In this document: piece by piece, positions 32,634 through 43,360 of the stretch
How positions within the stretch are numbered: position 1 is the stretch's first letter
How the letters are laid out: every line of letters starts with the position of its first letter
Assembly (NCBI GenBank): GCA_021234155.1
Contig: JAJEKV010000066.1
Span: forward strand, 4,821,153 to 4,885,152
Reading direction: 5' to 3'
From: Isoetes taiwanensis
Lineage: Eukaryota; Streptophyta; Lycopodiopsida; Isoetales; Isoetaceae
DNA length: 64,000 bases
Notes under the pieces: model-generated
What the model saw: only the letters and a program-made list of their open reading frames with translations
What the model was told of the DNA's origin: nothing
Database searches by the model: none
Made by a program: the position numbers and the translations under genes

Positions 32634-32984
32634 TCAAACATAATCAGCTGCATCAATCAGGTCTTGTATGGTCAAATCTGCAACCGTTGTATTTCCAAAG
32701 ATCCGCAGCATCTGATCCAGCTGCTTAATGGTGTATGTGGAAAAATCCAGAAACAACAGTACATGTGCCTCACGTTTTTGCTGCCACTGGTGGAAAAGGT
32801 TCTCAAAGTAAGGTCTTAAGCCATTATAATACCAGACCTCCCTTCGATCCAACATCCTTTTGAGAGCCATAGCATGTACAACTTCCTGCTTCAGTTGGAT
32901 CATAGTATCAGCTACCATAGTCCGGATATGGGATTGACCTCTCCAGCCCCGCCGCAAAAGGTCCCACGCTAGCCACCTCTTCAC
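32634..32984 (-). CDS. Unrecognised ORF in the LINE 3' region
   Basis: 116 codons (KRWLAWDLLRRGWRGQSH...), helical and basic, downstream of the zf-RVT ORF within the LINE borders. It may be the C-terminal extension of the LINE pol protein or a transduced host segment. No family recognised. Confidence 0.35.
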   Translation of the reverse strand: MKRWLAWDLLRRGWRGQSHIRTMVADTMIQLKQEVVHAMALKRMLDRREVWYYNGLRPYFENLFHQWQQKREAHVLLFLDFSTYTIKQLDQMLRIFGNTTVADLTIQDLIDAADYV

Positions 32985-33035
32985 GCTTCTCCGTGAAGTA
33001 AACCATTTGCATCAATTAGAATAAGAAAAAGAAAC

Positions 33036-33674
33036 CTAAACAACCCAGATATGTTCCAATCCTATCCCATTCCTATCATATTTCTTTCCTTTCAGCTGCT
33101 TATGAGCCATAGCAGTCTCAGCCAAAAGGGACAGAAAACAACTTTTTAACCAGATCATGTTTGGTGTCTTCTTTTCCACTGCTACCCGATTCCTATGTTT
33201 CCATATAATCCAGCAACAAAGAGCTCTGGTAGTGTTCATGATATTAGAATCAGTGTGTAGGAAGTTCTTCAAACAATCTGGAGAACCTCGATTTAATTGT
33301 GATGTCCATGTCCAGAAGTCTTCTAACCATGGGCATAGGAAGACATGATTTGAGGTCTCTTTACTACCACAGCATATGGGACATTCATCTGTTACTTTGG
33401 TGTCATATTTACTCCTGATTGCATTGGTATGGAGGCTCTGATGTAGGACCAGCCATCTGAAAACTTTGATTTTATTTGCCAAGTATGTTTTCCAACCTTT
33501 ATTGCAGGTCTCTGCCAACTGTTTTTCATCACACTGCCATAAAGAGTTTGCACTTGAAGGTTTCAGTTCCAGTAGTCCAGCATAGATATCTTTGACACTA
33601 TATCCTTCCTTCTTATTCAGGTTCCAATGGTTTGAAACATTTGCTAATTCCTGATGCTCGCTAATTGTTTCCAT
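33036..33674 (-). CDS. LINE pol C-terminus (zf-RVT domain)
   Basis: 212 codons. GYSVKDIYAGLLE and KIKVFRWLVLHQSLHTNAIR lead into the zinc finger CPICCG...NHVFLCPW and the tail WTWTSQL...CWIIWKHRNRVAVE, the standard layout of plant non-LTR retroelement pol C-termini. The ORF is intact, unlike the RT upstream of it. Confidence 0.8.
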   Translation of the reverse strand: METISEHQELANVSNHWNLNKKEGYSVKDIYAGLLELKPSSANSLWQCDEKQLAETCNKGWKTYLANKIKVFRWLVLHQSLHTNAIRSKYDTKVTDECPICCGSKETSNHVFLCPWLEDFWTWTSQLNRGSPDCLKNFLHTDSNIMNTTRALCCWIIWKHRNRVAVEKKTPNMIWLKSCFLSLLAETAMAHKQLKGKKYDRNGIGLEHIWVV

Positions 33675-35666
33675 GAACTTCCTAAATATCGTTTGTCAAT
33701 GTCAGAACCCTTAATTTTATCTTGCGACTCCTCCCGGTGATCCATCCATCATTGATTCTTAAGTCTTCTATTGACCGAAATCTTTCTGTACCATTGCATG
33801 TACTTTTGTGGGTGCTTAAAAGCCATGCACCCTATTTCTTCAAACAACAAAATGAGGATGCCAAAACATCATGATGTCTTTACATCTAGCATTAATTTAC
33901 GGGGAGTCAAGAACACAACTTATTTTGCCTCATTCCAAGCAGCCATCATTTTCCGAGTAAATTGGAAGTACCAAGAGAGGGGGAGAATTGAAAGAAAGCA
34001 TAGTCGGTAGTTGGTGCCTCGAGTGTGGCTTCCAACCGGGTGGGGAGACCTCCACCCAATCTTGAACCGGGCCAGAGCGGGAGATGGGTTTTAGCATAGA
34101 TAGCCCTCCATATCATCTTGGCAGCCAAAGCACGTGCTTGAATGAACAGTCTTTACATCCCAACCCCCTTGTTTTTCGGTTTGATAAGATCATTCCAAGC
34201 TACCTTATGGGGACCCCCGCGGATAAACTTCCTCAAAGCTACTTCAATCTTATTGTATGAAGCTTTATATCCGCCACCAGAGCAGAGGAGAAGAATACAT
34301 GAGTGCTTGGAATCACTTGCATTTGCAATTTCCACTCTCCCAAACCATAGAAAGGGAAGAGGGGTACATTAATAGTTTCTTTTTTTATCCTTGTAACAAT
34401 AGGATCCCACGGTCCCTGAATTGACAGATTGAGAGCAATTGGTATGCCAAGGATCTTGGTGGCCTCCTTATTCCCAATTATCCCGATGCCCTCAAATTCT
34501 TTTTCCATAGTATCCGGGATGATAGCACTTTTTTCCTTTATTCAGAGTACACCGATACTTCACCAAAATATATCAAAGCTTCTAGAAAATTTTTAAAGGC
34601 TATCATCCCCTTGCTTTAGAAAAGCAAAGGTATCATCTCGCGCATGCATCAATACAAAATTGCTCTGCGATCCTTTGGGAGTTGTAAACAATTAATCTTT
34701 TGAGTGTCCTGCACTAATGGCCATCCCCGGTTACCATGTCGGGCCACTATAAGGAACAAGTATGGGGCCAAAAAGGGCATCCTTGCCTCACACCCCTTCT
34801 CGCATTCAAATAATTTGGAGGGAGAGCCATTAATCAAGAGCGAGGATGCGATTACTATTCATTCCCCATACCTTTGGTAGACCCTATCCGAAAACCCAAA
34901 TGACTCATTGCTTTTTGGAGAAAGTCCCAATTAATGGTGTCATATGCTCTTCTAAAGTCCAATTTTAGAAGCATACATCCTTGATTGGATGACATTTCGA
35001 TGAAGGCCTTGATGGCACCAATATAATTGTCCGAATATTCCTATTAGGAAGGAAGGCGACCGACATGGGTGATAATTTCCATAAGGGCTCCTTTAATTCG
35101 TTTGCAAAAATTTTTGCCAAAGACCTTATAGGAAGAGTTAGTGAGGGTAATTGGTCTCCGGTCTCCTAAAACCCTCAAGATGCTCAACCTTCTCGGAATC
35201 AAAGCAATGTGACCTACATTAATGGCGGGGATTCAGATTGTTTGGCTTTCAAGCCCCTTGAATGAAGATGACCGGGTCATCCTTCATGATCTCAATTCCA
35301 CATAGAATTTGGTTGGAAGCTCATCTGGCCCGGGGCTCTTCCTTTGGCCATTTCTTTGAGAGTATCTAAGATCTCCTTTTCCTCTGGGGACTTAAGAATG
35401 TCCTCATCTTTTATGTTTTTTTCCGCCCTTGGGATTTTCTCAAAGAACTCCTGTAATTTGGCCTGGTCTACTGGGGTGGTTTTTTAATTCACATACTCAA
35501 AAAAGCATGTGGGCGACACATGTGCTGCACAGGTGCTGACTGCCCTTCATTGCCCTTCAAACAGCCCTTCATTGCCCTTCCATAGCCCTTCAAAAAATCA
35601 TGAGTGTTTTCTATTATATAAAGGATATAATGAGCATATTAGTGATGCAAATGATGATGACATAAA

Positions 35667-36632
35667 TTATTTGGTGAAGGTGCTTATATGTGCTGTGATG
35701 GTCAAAAAACTGGGTAGGTCAATAAAAAAGTTACCCACTGGCAATTCAGCAAATAATGCAGAGTATTCCTTATGAAAAAATTCCTCAATTTTCTGTTGCC
35801 CTTCTACCCAGTTACCACTTGTATCCTTTACTTTCAAAATGCCATTGTTCAGAATTCTACTTTTGGCAGCTCTGAAGAAGAAAGCAGAGCTCCCTTTGTC
35901 CATATAGTTGATGTATGTACATTTGCTTCTTATTGCAAGAGACCTAGCTTCCACCTCTTCTATGCTTTTGACTTGCAATTCCAGAGTATTTTCTTTTTCT
36001 TGCAAGGCTACATTATCTTTGTCCAAGAAGAGTTCTTTTCTGATCTGCTTGATCTCACTATATATTGCCTGCTTTTGTTTTTTCTTCTCCATATGCCATT
36101 TCTTCCCCCATATTTTTATCCATGCTTTGCATTTTTTCATTTTATCCAAAAAGCTTTTCATGGACTCAGTTCTATGAACTACTGGGAGGGAGGTGTAGTA
36201 TGCTCTGAATTCTTGACAAAATCTCCTGTTTTTCAGCAGATCTGTATTAAATTTGAATGGGATATTCTCCCCACCTTTCTGAGCTCCATCTGTATTCTCC
36301 AGAATTTGTGGATAGTGATCTGAGATCGAATTACCCAGGTCACTAGTGACAGTAACATGATCCCAATCCAACACAGATTTATTGTTAACATAGAATCTGT
36401 CTAGTAAACAGTATACTCTTTTGTCTCCTTTCCTGTTATTACTCCAAGAGTAAGTGTTGGAAGAGGAAGGAGGGATGTAACAAAGGTTTTCCATAAGCTT
36501 ATCCCAACTAGCTCTTTCCTTAGTGGTCATGTTTATCTTCTTCCCTAATTTCTGATCCCAGGCTGGAGTATTATTGAAGTCCCCTGCCATCAAAATATTA
36601 CTCAGTTTTTGGGTCTGTAGCCAATTATTCAT
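35667..36632 (-). CDS. LINE endonuclease (AP-endonuclease-like) plus linker
   Basis: 321 codons. AGDFNN (about 36,590) and DRFYVNN...SDHYP are endonuclease/exonuclease/phosphatase-fold signatures; the His of SDHYP is the catalytic His. The linker YMDKGSSAFFFRAAKSRI (about 35,870-35,900) precedes where RT should begin. The family nicks target DNA to prime reverse transcription. Confidence 0.8.
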   Translation of the reverse strand: MNNWLQTQKLSNILMAGDFNNTPAWDQKLGKKINMTTKERASWDKLMENLCYIPPSSSNTYSWSNNRKGDKRVYCLLDRFYVNNKSVLDWDHVTVTSDLGNSISDHYPQILENTDGAQKGGENIPFKFNTDLLKNRRFCQEFRAYYTSLPVVHRTESMKSFLDKMKKCKAWIKIWGKKWHMEKKKQKQAIYSEIKQIRKELFLDKDNVALQEKENTLELQVKSIEEVEARSLAIRSKCTYINYMDKGSSAFFFRAAKSRILNNGILKVKDTSGNWVEGQQKIEEFFHKEYSALFAELPVGNFFIDLPSFLTITAHISTFTK

Positions 36633-36714
36633 GTCAGTCCATTGACTTTCCCTCTCAGCAGGATCAGTAGAGGCATAAACATTGATGATGCCTACTACTT
36701 CCTTTCCAAATTAC

Positions 36715-37000
36715 ACTTCCCAATTACACTTTCAATCAAGCTTCAAAATCGAAATGATGAGGATTCGAGAATCCCTAGCACCCTGCACCTAATCACTTTA
36801 CGCTCAGGACTTTTGGCGCGCAGTGCACACCACCAAAAAATGATGAAGGGCGTCCTTCACGTCAAACGAGAAAATCTTTGAAAATAGGTCTTGAGCCGGT
36901 CTTTGGAGCATCGCGAAATTGAGTAGGTAAATAAAAAAAGCACCCTATTGCAATATTGAGATTACAGATAATGAATATAATGACTACATAAAATGTACTC
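36715..37000 (-). promoter_or_regulatory. Displaced upstream region of the RING-like gene (inferred)
   Basis: By the LINE's target duplication, sequence from 36,715 rightward was originally contiguous with 32,350 and so lay just upstream (minus strand) of the ATG at 32,309. No promoter motif is identified; the assignment is positional only. Confidence 0.4.
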
Positions 37001-37136
37001 AATAGTTGTTTGCAATGGAAATAATTTGTTTGTCTTGATGTTATTATGCTTTTTTAGTAATTAATATTTAGGCCCATAAAAAGTTTACTTATGTTTGCTT
37101 TAGTTAGGGCCTTTTTAACATAACAATCAACACACA
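37001..37136. repeat. Repeat shared with the left flank of the fold-back element at 41,786
   Basis: AATAGTTGTTTGCAATGG...TTTGTCTTGATG...AACAATCAACACACA matches 41,669-41,799 with modest divergence and ends a few bases into the fold-back arm. Confidence 0.7.
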
Positions 37137-37239
37137 TTTTTTTTTTAGCATAAGGCGTGAAGGTGCGGGATCGAGGAAACTATACGACAATAATGGTGAG
37201 TTCTATTTTCGCAAAATGGTTTGGAAAAGCACTCGGATA

Positions 37240-38460
37240 ACAAATTAAAGAAATGGGGCAGAAGAAGGGAAACATGAGAGCACAAGGGCAAGCGAGGATT
37301 CAGGCCGAACACTCAACCACCGACCACCTAGTAACCCTTAGGATATTAATAGAACGAGAGAACAAGGCACAGGGAAGGAAGATCATCTGTTGCTTTTGTA
37401 GATTTCGGGAAAGCATTCGACCACAGTCCAAGAGAGAAGCTACTACAAATATTAATGGACATGCAAGCTCAGAAATATGGTAGGGTCAATTGCAAGACTA
37501 TACCATAGGGTATATGCCAAGATAGAGCAAGAAGGGCTGACCAATAAACCGTGACCAGTAGGCGTAAAACGGGGTTGCCGCTTATCCCCAACTCGCATTT
37601 TGGAATATACATAGATGTTTTGCGAGGATACATAGCAGAATAGCAAGGGGACGAATCGCCCCTACGTTAGACGACACAGAAGGTACCAATTATGCTATAT
37701 CTTGATGATCTAAGTATGATGGCCACAAAAACAAGGGGATGCAGATCGCTAAAAATTCTAGAACAATTGCATTGAAGAAACAAATTGATAGAATTTAGCA
37801 AAAACTAAGATAGTCATCTTTGGCCATAAGAGGGCATAGACCCTTGGTGATATAAGGAAAAGAAATAGAGGAAGCAACGGAATACAAATATCTAGGGTAA
37901 CGATGCGCATGGCATGGTGGAAGTGGGCCATGGGGTGCATAACCGTGTTCCAATCGACTATAGGGAGTTATTTCAATATGAAGAATTCTGGCGCGAAGCA
38001 TAATAATTGATTGGGACATCAAATGTTACTTATTCAAGGCGTGAGTAGCCACCACTCAATTATATGGGCAGAAGCACGGGGCCAGGCCTAACAGACAAGA
38101 AAATGGAAAAAAACAGGAGGAATCTCAGGCGGTGGCACAAACAGAATTTAAAGTAAGGACAAATCGGCCACCCACAATCATGGTCCCTAAAAAAAGGCAA
38201 AACCAATGGAGGTGAGAGCATGGGAGAGAACCATAAGGTACCCGATTAGGGACAATGCAGAGACATTCAGGGGAAATTGTCTAGTATTGCAATCACCGAA
38301 TCAAGAAAATCACACATCCTCATAAAGTGGATGGTTTTAAATATGTGGCAAGTTAGACCGAGAGATGGGATTAAACCTGAGCGACCTAATAAAGGAAGGG
38401 CAGTGGAATGAGGAGTGGGCAGACAGAGCCACAAGAGCATGGCTGCAAAGACACACAGGA
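37240..38460 (+). pseudogene. Second type of non-LTR retrotransposon, RT remnant
   Basis: Fragments in several frames read HSTTDHLVTLRILIERENKAQ (about 37,309-37,370), KIICCFCRFRESI (about 37,381-37,415), and MLYLDDLSMMATKT (about 37,690-37,732), which resemble RT blocks of a LINE clade distinct from L1, with an altered YxDD box (YLDD). A possible end of the pol reads EGQWNEEWADRATRAWLQ (about 38,394-38,450). Heavily decayed. Clade assignment (RTE-like) is tentative. Confidence 0.5.
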
Positions 38461-39470
38461 CCCAAGACAGCCCCACTTTTCATTCGCATCGCCAAAGGTT
38501 CCAAAGCTCACGGAATTCAAAGTCGTTTCTCGCTTGGTCTGCTTGCACAACTGGCATTCCCGAATATATCTGGCTATCGGTTTCCTCATTCCCGGCCAGA
38601 AGTAGCTACTTCGAATCTTGAAATACGTCTTCATAAATCCCAGGTGCCCGGCTATTGGGGCATTGTGTGTGTCATGAAGAATTAACTTCCCTACTCCCGA
38701 TGATTCGGGCACACAACTTATCTTTATGATACAACAAGGTTGCCTTCCTTCCTATAATGTTTGAAGGCCTCGGTTCTTTATCCCGTTCTAGCCTCCTTAG
38801 GCAGCTTGCCCATACCTCCTTGAAATCACCATCGACGGCAAGAATGCGCTCAATTTTTCTTACCAAACTCACCGAAAGAGTTGATATAGCATTACAATGC
38901 GTTCTCTCGAATGGTCTTTTAGAGAGGGATCTGCGAACCACATTAAGCTTGCGGGCTTAAACACTATGTCAAAATCATATTCCTCAGAATTCCATCCACC
39001 TCCTTTGCCTTAGGTTGAGGAGTGGTTGGGTGAAAAAAGATATTGAAGGCTCGGTGATCGCAGATCTAACTGAATCTTCCTCCCCAGCAAATAATGCCTC
39101 CAAATCCTTAGTGCCCTGACAATAGCTAACAACTCCTGATCATGAGCTGGGTAGCGTTGCTCCGCGTCACTCATCTTCTTCGAGTCGTGACTACCCTTCC
39201 TTCTTGCATCAAAACCGCTTTTGTTGCTATCTTGCTGCATCCGTGGGCCACTAGCTTATCTTTGCTCGGATCTAGAAGGGCGAGGATCGAGAAATTTGCC
39301 GCCGAGCCTCTTTGAGCTTTTCAAAAGAGGCTTGGACATTCTCAAGCCAAAACTTTGCCCAATCCTTTGCTCATGACAGTTTTCAACCCAGATCAGCAAG
39401 TAGGACACCAGATGTATCGGGATAACATACTGGAAAAAAACTAGAAGAGGCATTCTGGCTAGATTCAGGA
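38380..39470 (-). pseudogene. Ty3/Gypsy pol fragment (RNase H to integrase zinc finger)
   Basis: Minus-strand order: ENVQASFEKLKEA (about 39,350-39,310), RNase [17 protein letters not shown] and RIWRHYLLG (about 39,165-39,085), then a linker, then integrase HHCC finger HDTHNAPIAGHLGFMKT...YFWPGM...CQLCKQTKRE (about 38,680-38,515). Spread over several frames with stops. No LTRs identified. Confidence 0.8.
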
Positions 39471-39521
39471 TGGGGAGTCATGATCTAAGAATCGAAAAAG
39501 ACAGGTGGAGAGGAATAGACA

Positions 39522-39661
39522 AATATGTAGCATTATAACAGGGGGTTTTTTTTGTGTTTTTGTACTGTTTTCTCTAAGGTTTTCATATGATTTGGTGGCC
39601 GTATTCATCCGGGTATACTAAATAGTATTTCTAGAGTGCACCCTTTTAAGCCGTTGATTTT
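39522..39661 (+). repeat. Dispersed repeat family B, copy 2
   Basis: Same start (AAATATGTAGCATTATAACAGGGGG) and end (TTCTAGAGTGCACCCTTTTAAGCCGTTGATTTT) as 24,711-24,852. Confidence 0.7.
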
Positions 39662-39664
39662 AGA

Positions 39665-41180
39665 AAAGGGGCAAATCCGGCGGGTGAATATCCTCCCATT
39701 AGTTTAGGTTTTTTTAGGGTTGTTTAGGTTTTCTTTAGGTAATCTTCATCCACTAACATGACCATTTTAACCATTTAACTATTTCGAACTAACTGCTTAT
39801 TTTTATTTTCTTTAAACCTAACGTGGAAGAGGCTACGCTTTGCGACTCACGAATCCGCCCTCCGTGCCCGGATCCTACCACAGTCGTGTTTAGCTTGATC
39901 AATTGCTCACGAAGTTAGGGCATTAAGCAATGCCTTGTATGATGATGCAACGTCTTCTCCGCATTAGATCCTTAGTGGTATTTGCCTCGGAGCTTCAAGT
40001 GTGATAATAACTACCAAAATCGCCAAGTATGTTGGAGGGACCGCCCCTATGAATCTGGGAGGTAATATGAACAACTCTATTTCTGGTCTTCTCCTCCATT
40101 TACGGGTGTAATATCAAGCGATAGATTGGTGATTGCAGGTTTTCCCTCATATATCTCGATGGCCCTGGTCAAGCTTCGGTACTGAAACTTCTTATGTTTT
40201 CGCTTCCATGGTTTTCATGAGTCGATTCGATCTTGAGATTTGAAGTTGAAGACATGTCAAGGAGTTGGGTCTTGTCCCCTAAGAAAAAAAAAAAGAAGTT
40301 GGGTCTTGTCCAATTTCCAGATCCTGTCATCCCGGGATCTTGGTAATTTATTGTTTTCCTCCTTCAAGCTTTTAATTTTCTTGATCGGAGCAAAGGAATG
40401 CAATGGAGCTTTGAATTTCAAAGGTAAACACACTTTTGCCACGCATGTATCCTTGGAAATTTTGAAAGATAAACAGTTTTGGTACTGCCAAATCCACTTC
40501 TATTTAAGTTCAAGTTGCCAATAATCTCGCTTCTACAATTTTCCAAATGTTTGAGCACCTAATCCTTAAATTCTCTTTATCTATTGTACACCTTTGGATT
40601 TGCATCTTCAGGCTGAACTATGGTTACGCTTAAATGCTTTTCATTTCGTTGCCTTCTTGCTTGGGCACTTGTGCGTCATGCCGATGTAGACATTTAGCGG
40701 CGCGAATGCATCGTCGGAAAGGGTTTATGGTGTGTGATTTTACGACGACCTTTAATGCATCTAGAATGCCATTTGAGTTACTAAAATTATCTCGTTTTAC
40801 AAGAGGCCTTCCGGTACTCATGTCTTTCGTTGCAAGAATCTTCGCTTGCATATGGTTTTCCTGATTCTCATTCTTCCGTATGAACAACCCATTAATATAT
40901 TCCTTTTGTATTGAATTTCTGTTTCTAGTTGATGCGTGATTATATGAGAATTAGGCAAGAACAAGAAGTGAGCAGCACATGTCATGTAGAGTAATGTCGG
41001 TGCTCCAATTTATTGGATTTCAATTTCGTGTTGTCTTTACGTCTTGATGCCATTTCATGTGATGGCAAAATACTGAGCTTTGTTATAGAGCTCTGCTCTC
41101 ATCAATTTGCTTGCTTCACCAGCATATTGGCTATCATTTGTACAAGCATTTCTTCCTTCTATATAATTTTCGTAAGGTAA
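39665..41180. other. Unassigned
   Basis: Short ORFs only. A small duplication of AGTTGGGTCTTGTCC flanks an A-rich run at about 40,262-40,314. A 76-codon ORF at 40,634 is not convincing. Confidence 0.35.
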
Positions 41181-41190
41181 AAATCATGTT

Positions 41191-41565
41191 ATGATGCAGC
41201 TTCTTTAAAACAGATTATGGCAAAACTGTGGCATCATATGATGCAGCTCCTTCAAAAGTTATTTTCATTGAATGTGAATGAGGTTCACAGTAAACGGGCA
41301 TTCATACTTCAATCTAGTACTTATAACAAATGTTGAGGGGCAGGGGATGTGCATGCAGTATCAGTATCAGTAAAGGGATCAAACACTAGGTGGCAAGCAA
41401 TGTCCAGAAACAGCCTCTTAAATGGCTAGAGTTTGTCATTTCAGGTTACCACCAGTGATGGCAAAACTGTGACATCATATGATGCAGCTTCGTTAAATCA
41501 GATTATGGCAAAAACTGTGGCATCATATGATGCAGCTCCTTCAAAACAGATTCTGATTGAATGTA
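41191..41565 (+). repeat. Nested direct repeats (ATGATGCAGC.. units)
   Basis: A unit containing ATGATGCAGCTTC, CAGATTATGGCAAAACTGTGG and CATCATATGATGCAGCTCCTTC occurs at 41,191-41,275 and again at 41,460-41,565. The CATCATATGATGCAGCT core appears twice within the second copy. Confidence 0.7.
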
Positions 41566-41785
41566 TTACTTTGAGTGTATCTATTTTGATCTGTCTCTAA
41601 GGAGTTTGCTATTGCACATCTTGATGTGCCGCCCCAGCCAAAGGCATTTGCTATAATGAATAAATGTAAATAGTTGTTTGCAATGTAAATAATTTGTTTG
41701 TCTTGATGCTATTATGCCTTTTAGTAATTATTATTTAGGCCCATTAGTTAGGGCCCGAAGGGCCCAAATTTTTTTTTTAATATAA

Positions 41786-42231
41786 CAATCAACACACAAC
41801 TATCATTAACATTATTAACACAAACCATTGTATTTCACACATTTAAATTAAAATCCCCCTTAAACCCCCTTTGGTTTGGGTGCATATTCACACGGGGGGT
41901 TACGTAGGGCAGCGAGAGCTCCAAAAATATATTTACAATACATGTACAAAATTAACACCATTAAGTACATTCTCTCAAACCTTATAGTATTTTGTAAACT
42001 TTAATATACAGTATACAAAAACTTGTACATGCATACCCACAAACGAGGATTGCTATATACGGTCAGATCTTGGAATAAAGGGCAAATATGCCCATCAGGC
42101 AACTCTCGTTTCCGGAGTAACCCCGTGTGAATATGCACCCAAACCAAAGGGGTTTAAGGGGGATTTTAATTTAAATGTGTGAAATACAATGGTTTGTGTT
42201 AATAATGTTAATGATAGTTGTGTGTTGATTG
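41786..42231. mobile_element. Fold-back element with ~111-bp inverted arms, copy 2
   Basis: Left arm 41,786-41,897 (CAATCAACACACAAC...GCATATTCACACGGGG) is almost perfectly complementary to right arm 42,121-42,231 (...GTTGTGTGTTGATTG). The loop is about 220 bp and non-coding. No target duplication is obvious at the ends. The transcript or single strand would fold into a long hairpin. Confidence 0.85.
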
Positions 42232-42236
42232 CCCGA

Positions 42237-42630
42237 TATACGGAGACATGGAGACAAACTGATGAAATATAAGATGGGGGAACCAATATATATTCTCGAT
42301 GACAATAACAAGACCGCCTTCGAGATGCGGGCCGGGATCGAGAGAATGATGACCGGGCATAGAGAAGTAAATGGTGAAAGAGGGTTAAGAAATATGATCC
42401 GGTACAAAAAGCGGGTCATAAACCCCACACAAATTGTTGATTAAAAGTCGATTAATAACGACGATCACCGCACGCCACGGCCGAAGTAAAAGCGGGATTG
42501 GTAATAATAGAAAAAAAGTCACCTTGAGAAAAGGCTACATCATAACAAATGCGACGTGCTAGTAAGCCCTTTAGGGAGCTCGCCCATGCTACACAAGTCC
42601 AGGGGCCTCGCGGCACAAGGGACATTAATG
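42237..42630 (+). other. Unassigned, weakly coding-like
   Basis: A 71-codon ORF (MPDIRRHGDKLMKYKMGEPI...) lies between two fold-back copies. Composition is gene-like (DDNNKTAFEMRAGIERM) but no family is recognised; the reading continues past its stop only in fragments. Could be part of the same decayed non-LTR element as 37,240. Confidence 0.25.
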
Positions 42631-42656
42631 TATATTCTATTCTATTCTATTCTACT
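42631..42656. repeat. Pentanucleotide microsatellite (TTCTA)n
   Basis: About four TTCTA units directly at the left edge of the next fold-back half-copy. Confidence 0.85.
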
Positions 42657-42848
42657 ACCATTAACATTATTAACACAAACCATTGCATTTGACACATTTA
42701 AATTAAAATCCCCCTTAAACCCCCTTTGGTTTGGGTGCATATTCTCGGGGTTACGTGAGGGCAGCGAGAGCCTCAAAAATTTACAATACATGTACAAAAT
42801 TAACACCATTAAGTACATTCCCCCAAACCTTATAGTATTTCATATCCT
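42655..42848. mobile_element. Fold-back element, left half only (copy 3)
   Basis: CTACCATTAACATTATTAACAC...TTTGGTTTGGGTGCATATTC and the loop sequence CAATACATGTACAAAATTAAC match the left half of 41,786-42,231; no right arm follows. Confidence 0.75.
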
Positions 42849-42849
42849 A

Positions 42850-43360
42850 AAATCTTAGGCAAAACCGTATAGAGGTTCGATATTCCCTCAAAACCTTGTT
42901 TAACTCGTATTTCATATTTCAAAATCGTGAGGGCCTCCCAATCATAAATGACTATGTTTAAATGAGAGGTGGTGGCCAGAGGCCCCAACATACGATCCGG
43001 GTCATAGGATCGACAAACCGGATGATTATGGTAGTCCAGGGTGCACCTCGTTTAGAATATGCTTCTACAATCAAATCCGGATGCCCTAAATCCACCATCT
43101 TATGATCCAAAATTTTTGCGACAGAAGATTTTCTCGTGAAGTTTATGCCTATAATCTGGTTATGGGGATGACATTGCATGGTTTTGCGACAGAAGATTTT
43201 CTCGTGAAGTCCCAAATGGGAAACCATGTGAAGGCAGTTCGGCAAATGGATAGGGAGAGCAAATGGGCGGGAGGGCATGCCGGATTCAAGGGGAGGAAGG
43301 GCGTGAGTTTCTCTCATCCCGATTTTGGCATGGAGCGAAAGCATGTAAGCAAAGGAAATC
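42850..43360. other. Unassigned, with a short direct repeat
   Basis: TTTTGCGACAGAAGATTTTCTCGTGAAGT occurs at about 43,115 and about 43,182. No gene supported. Confidence 0.4.

Larger units (their letters stand above)
32362..36714 (-). mobile_element. L1-type LINE with 11-bp target-site duplication
   Basis: Minus-strand insertion bounded by ACTTCCCAATT at 32,351-32,361 and again at 36,715-36,725, with the poly(A) tail (plus-strand T run, about 32,361-32,380) at its 3' end. This defines a single 4.35-kb insertion. From its 5' end: endonuclease GIINVYAST and LMAGDFNNTPAWDQ (about 36,700-36,540) with SISDHYP (about 36,320); RT pieces KSPGPDELPTKFY, RRPITLTNSSYKVFG and DFRRAYDTINWDFL (about 35,330-34,910); then zf-RVT CPICCGSKETSNHVFLCPW (about 33,385-33,320). 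ORF1 is missing (5'-truncated). The endonuclease (321 codons) and zf-RVT (212 codons) ORFs are open; the RT between them is riddled with stops. Confidence 0.85.

Noticed and set aside
35772-36323. 183-codon plus-strand ORF, Phe-rich and membrane-like
   Set aside because: It is the antisense of the LINE endonuclease ORF.
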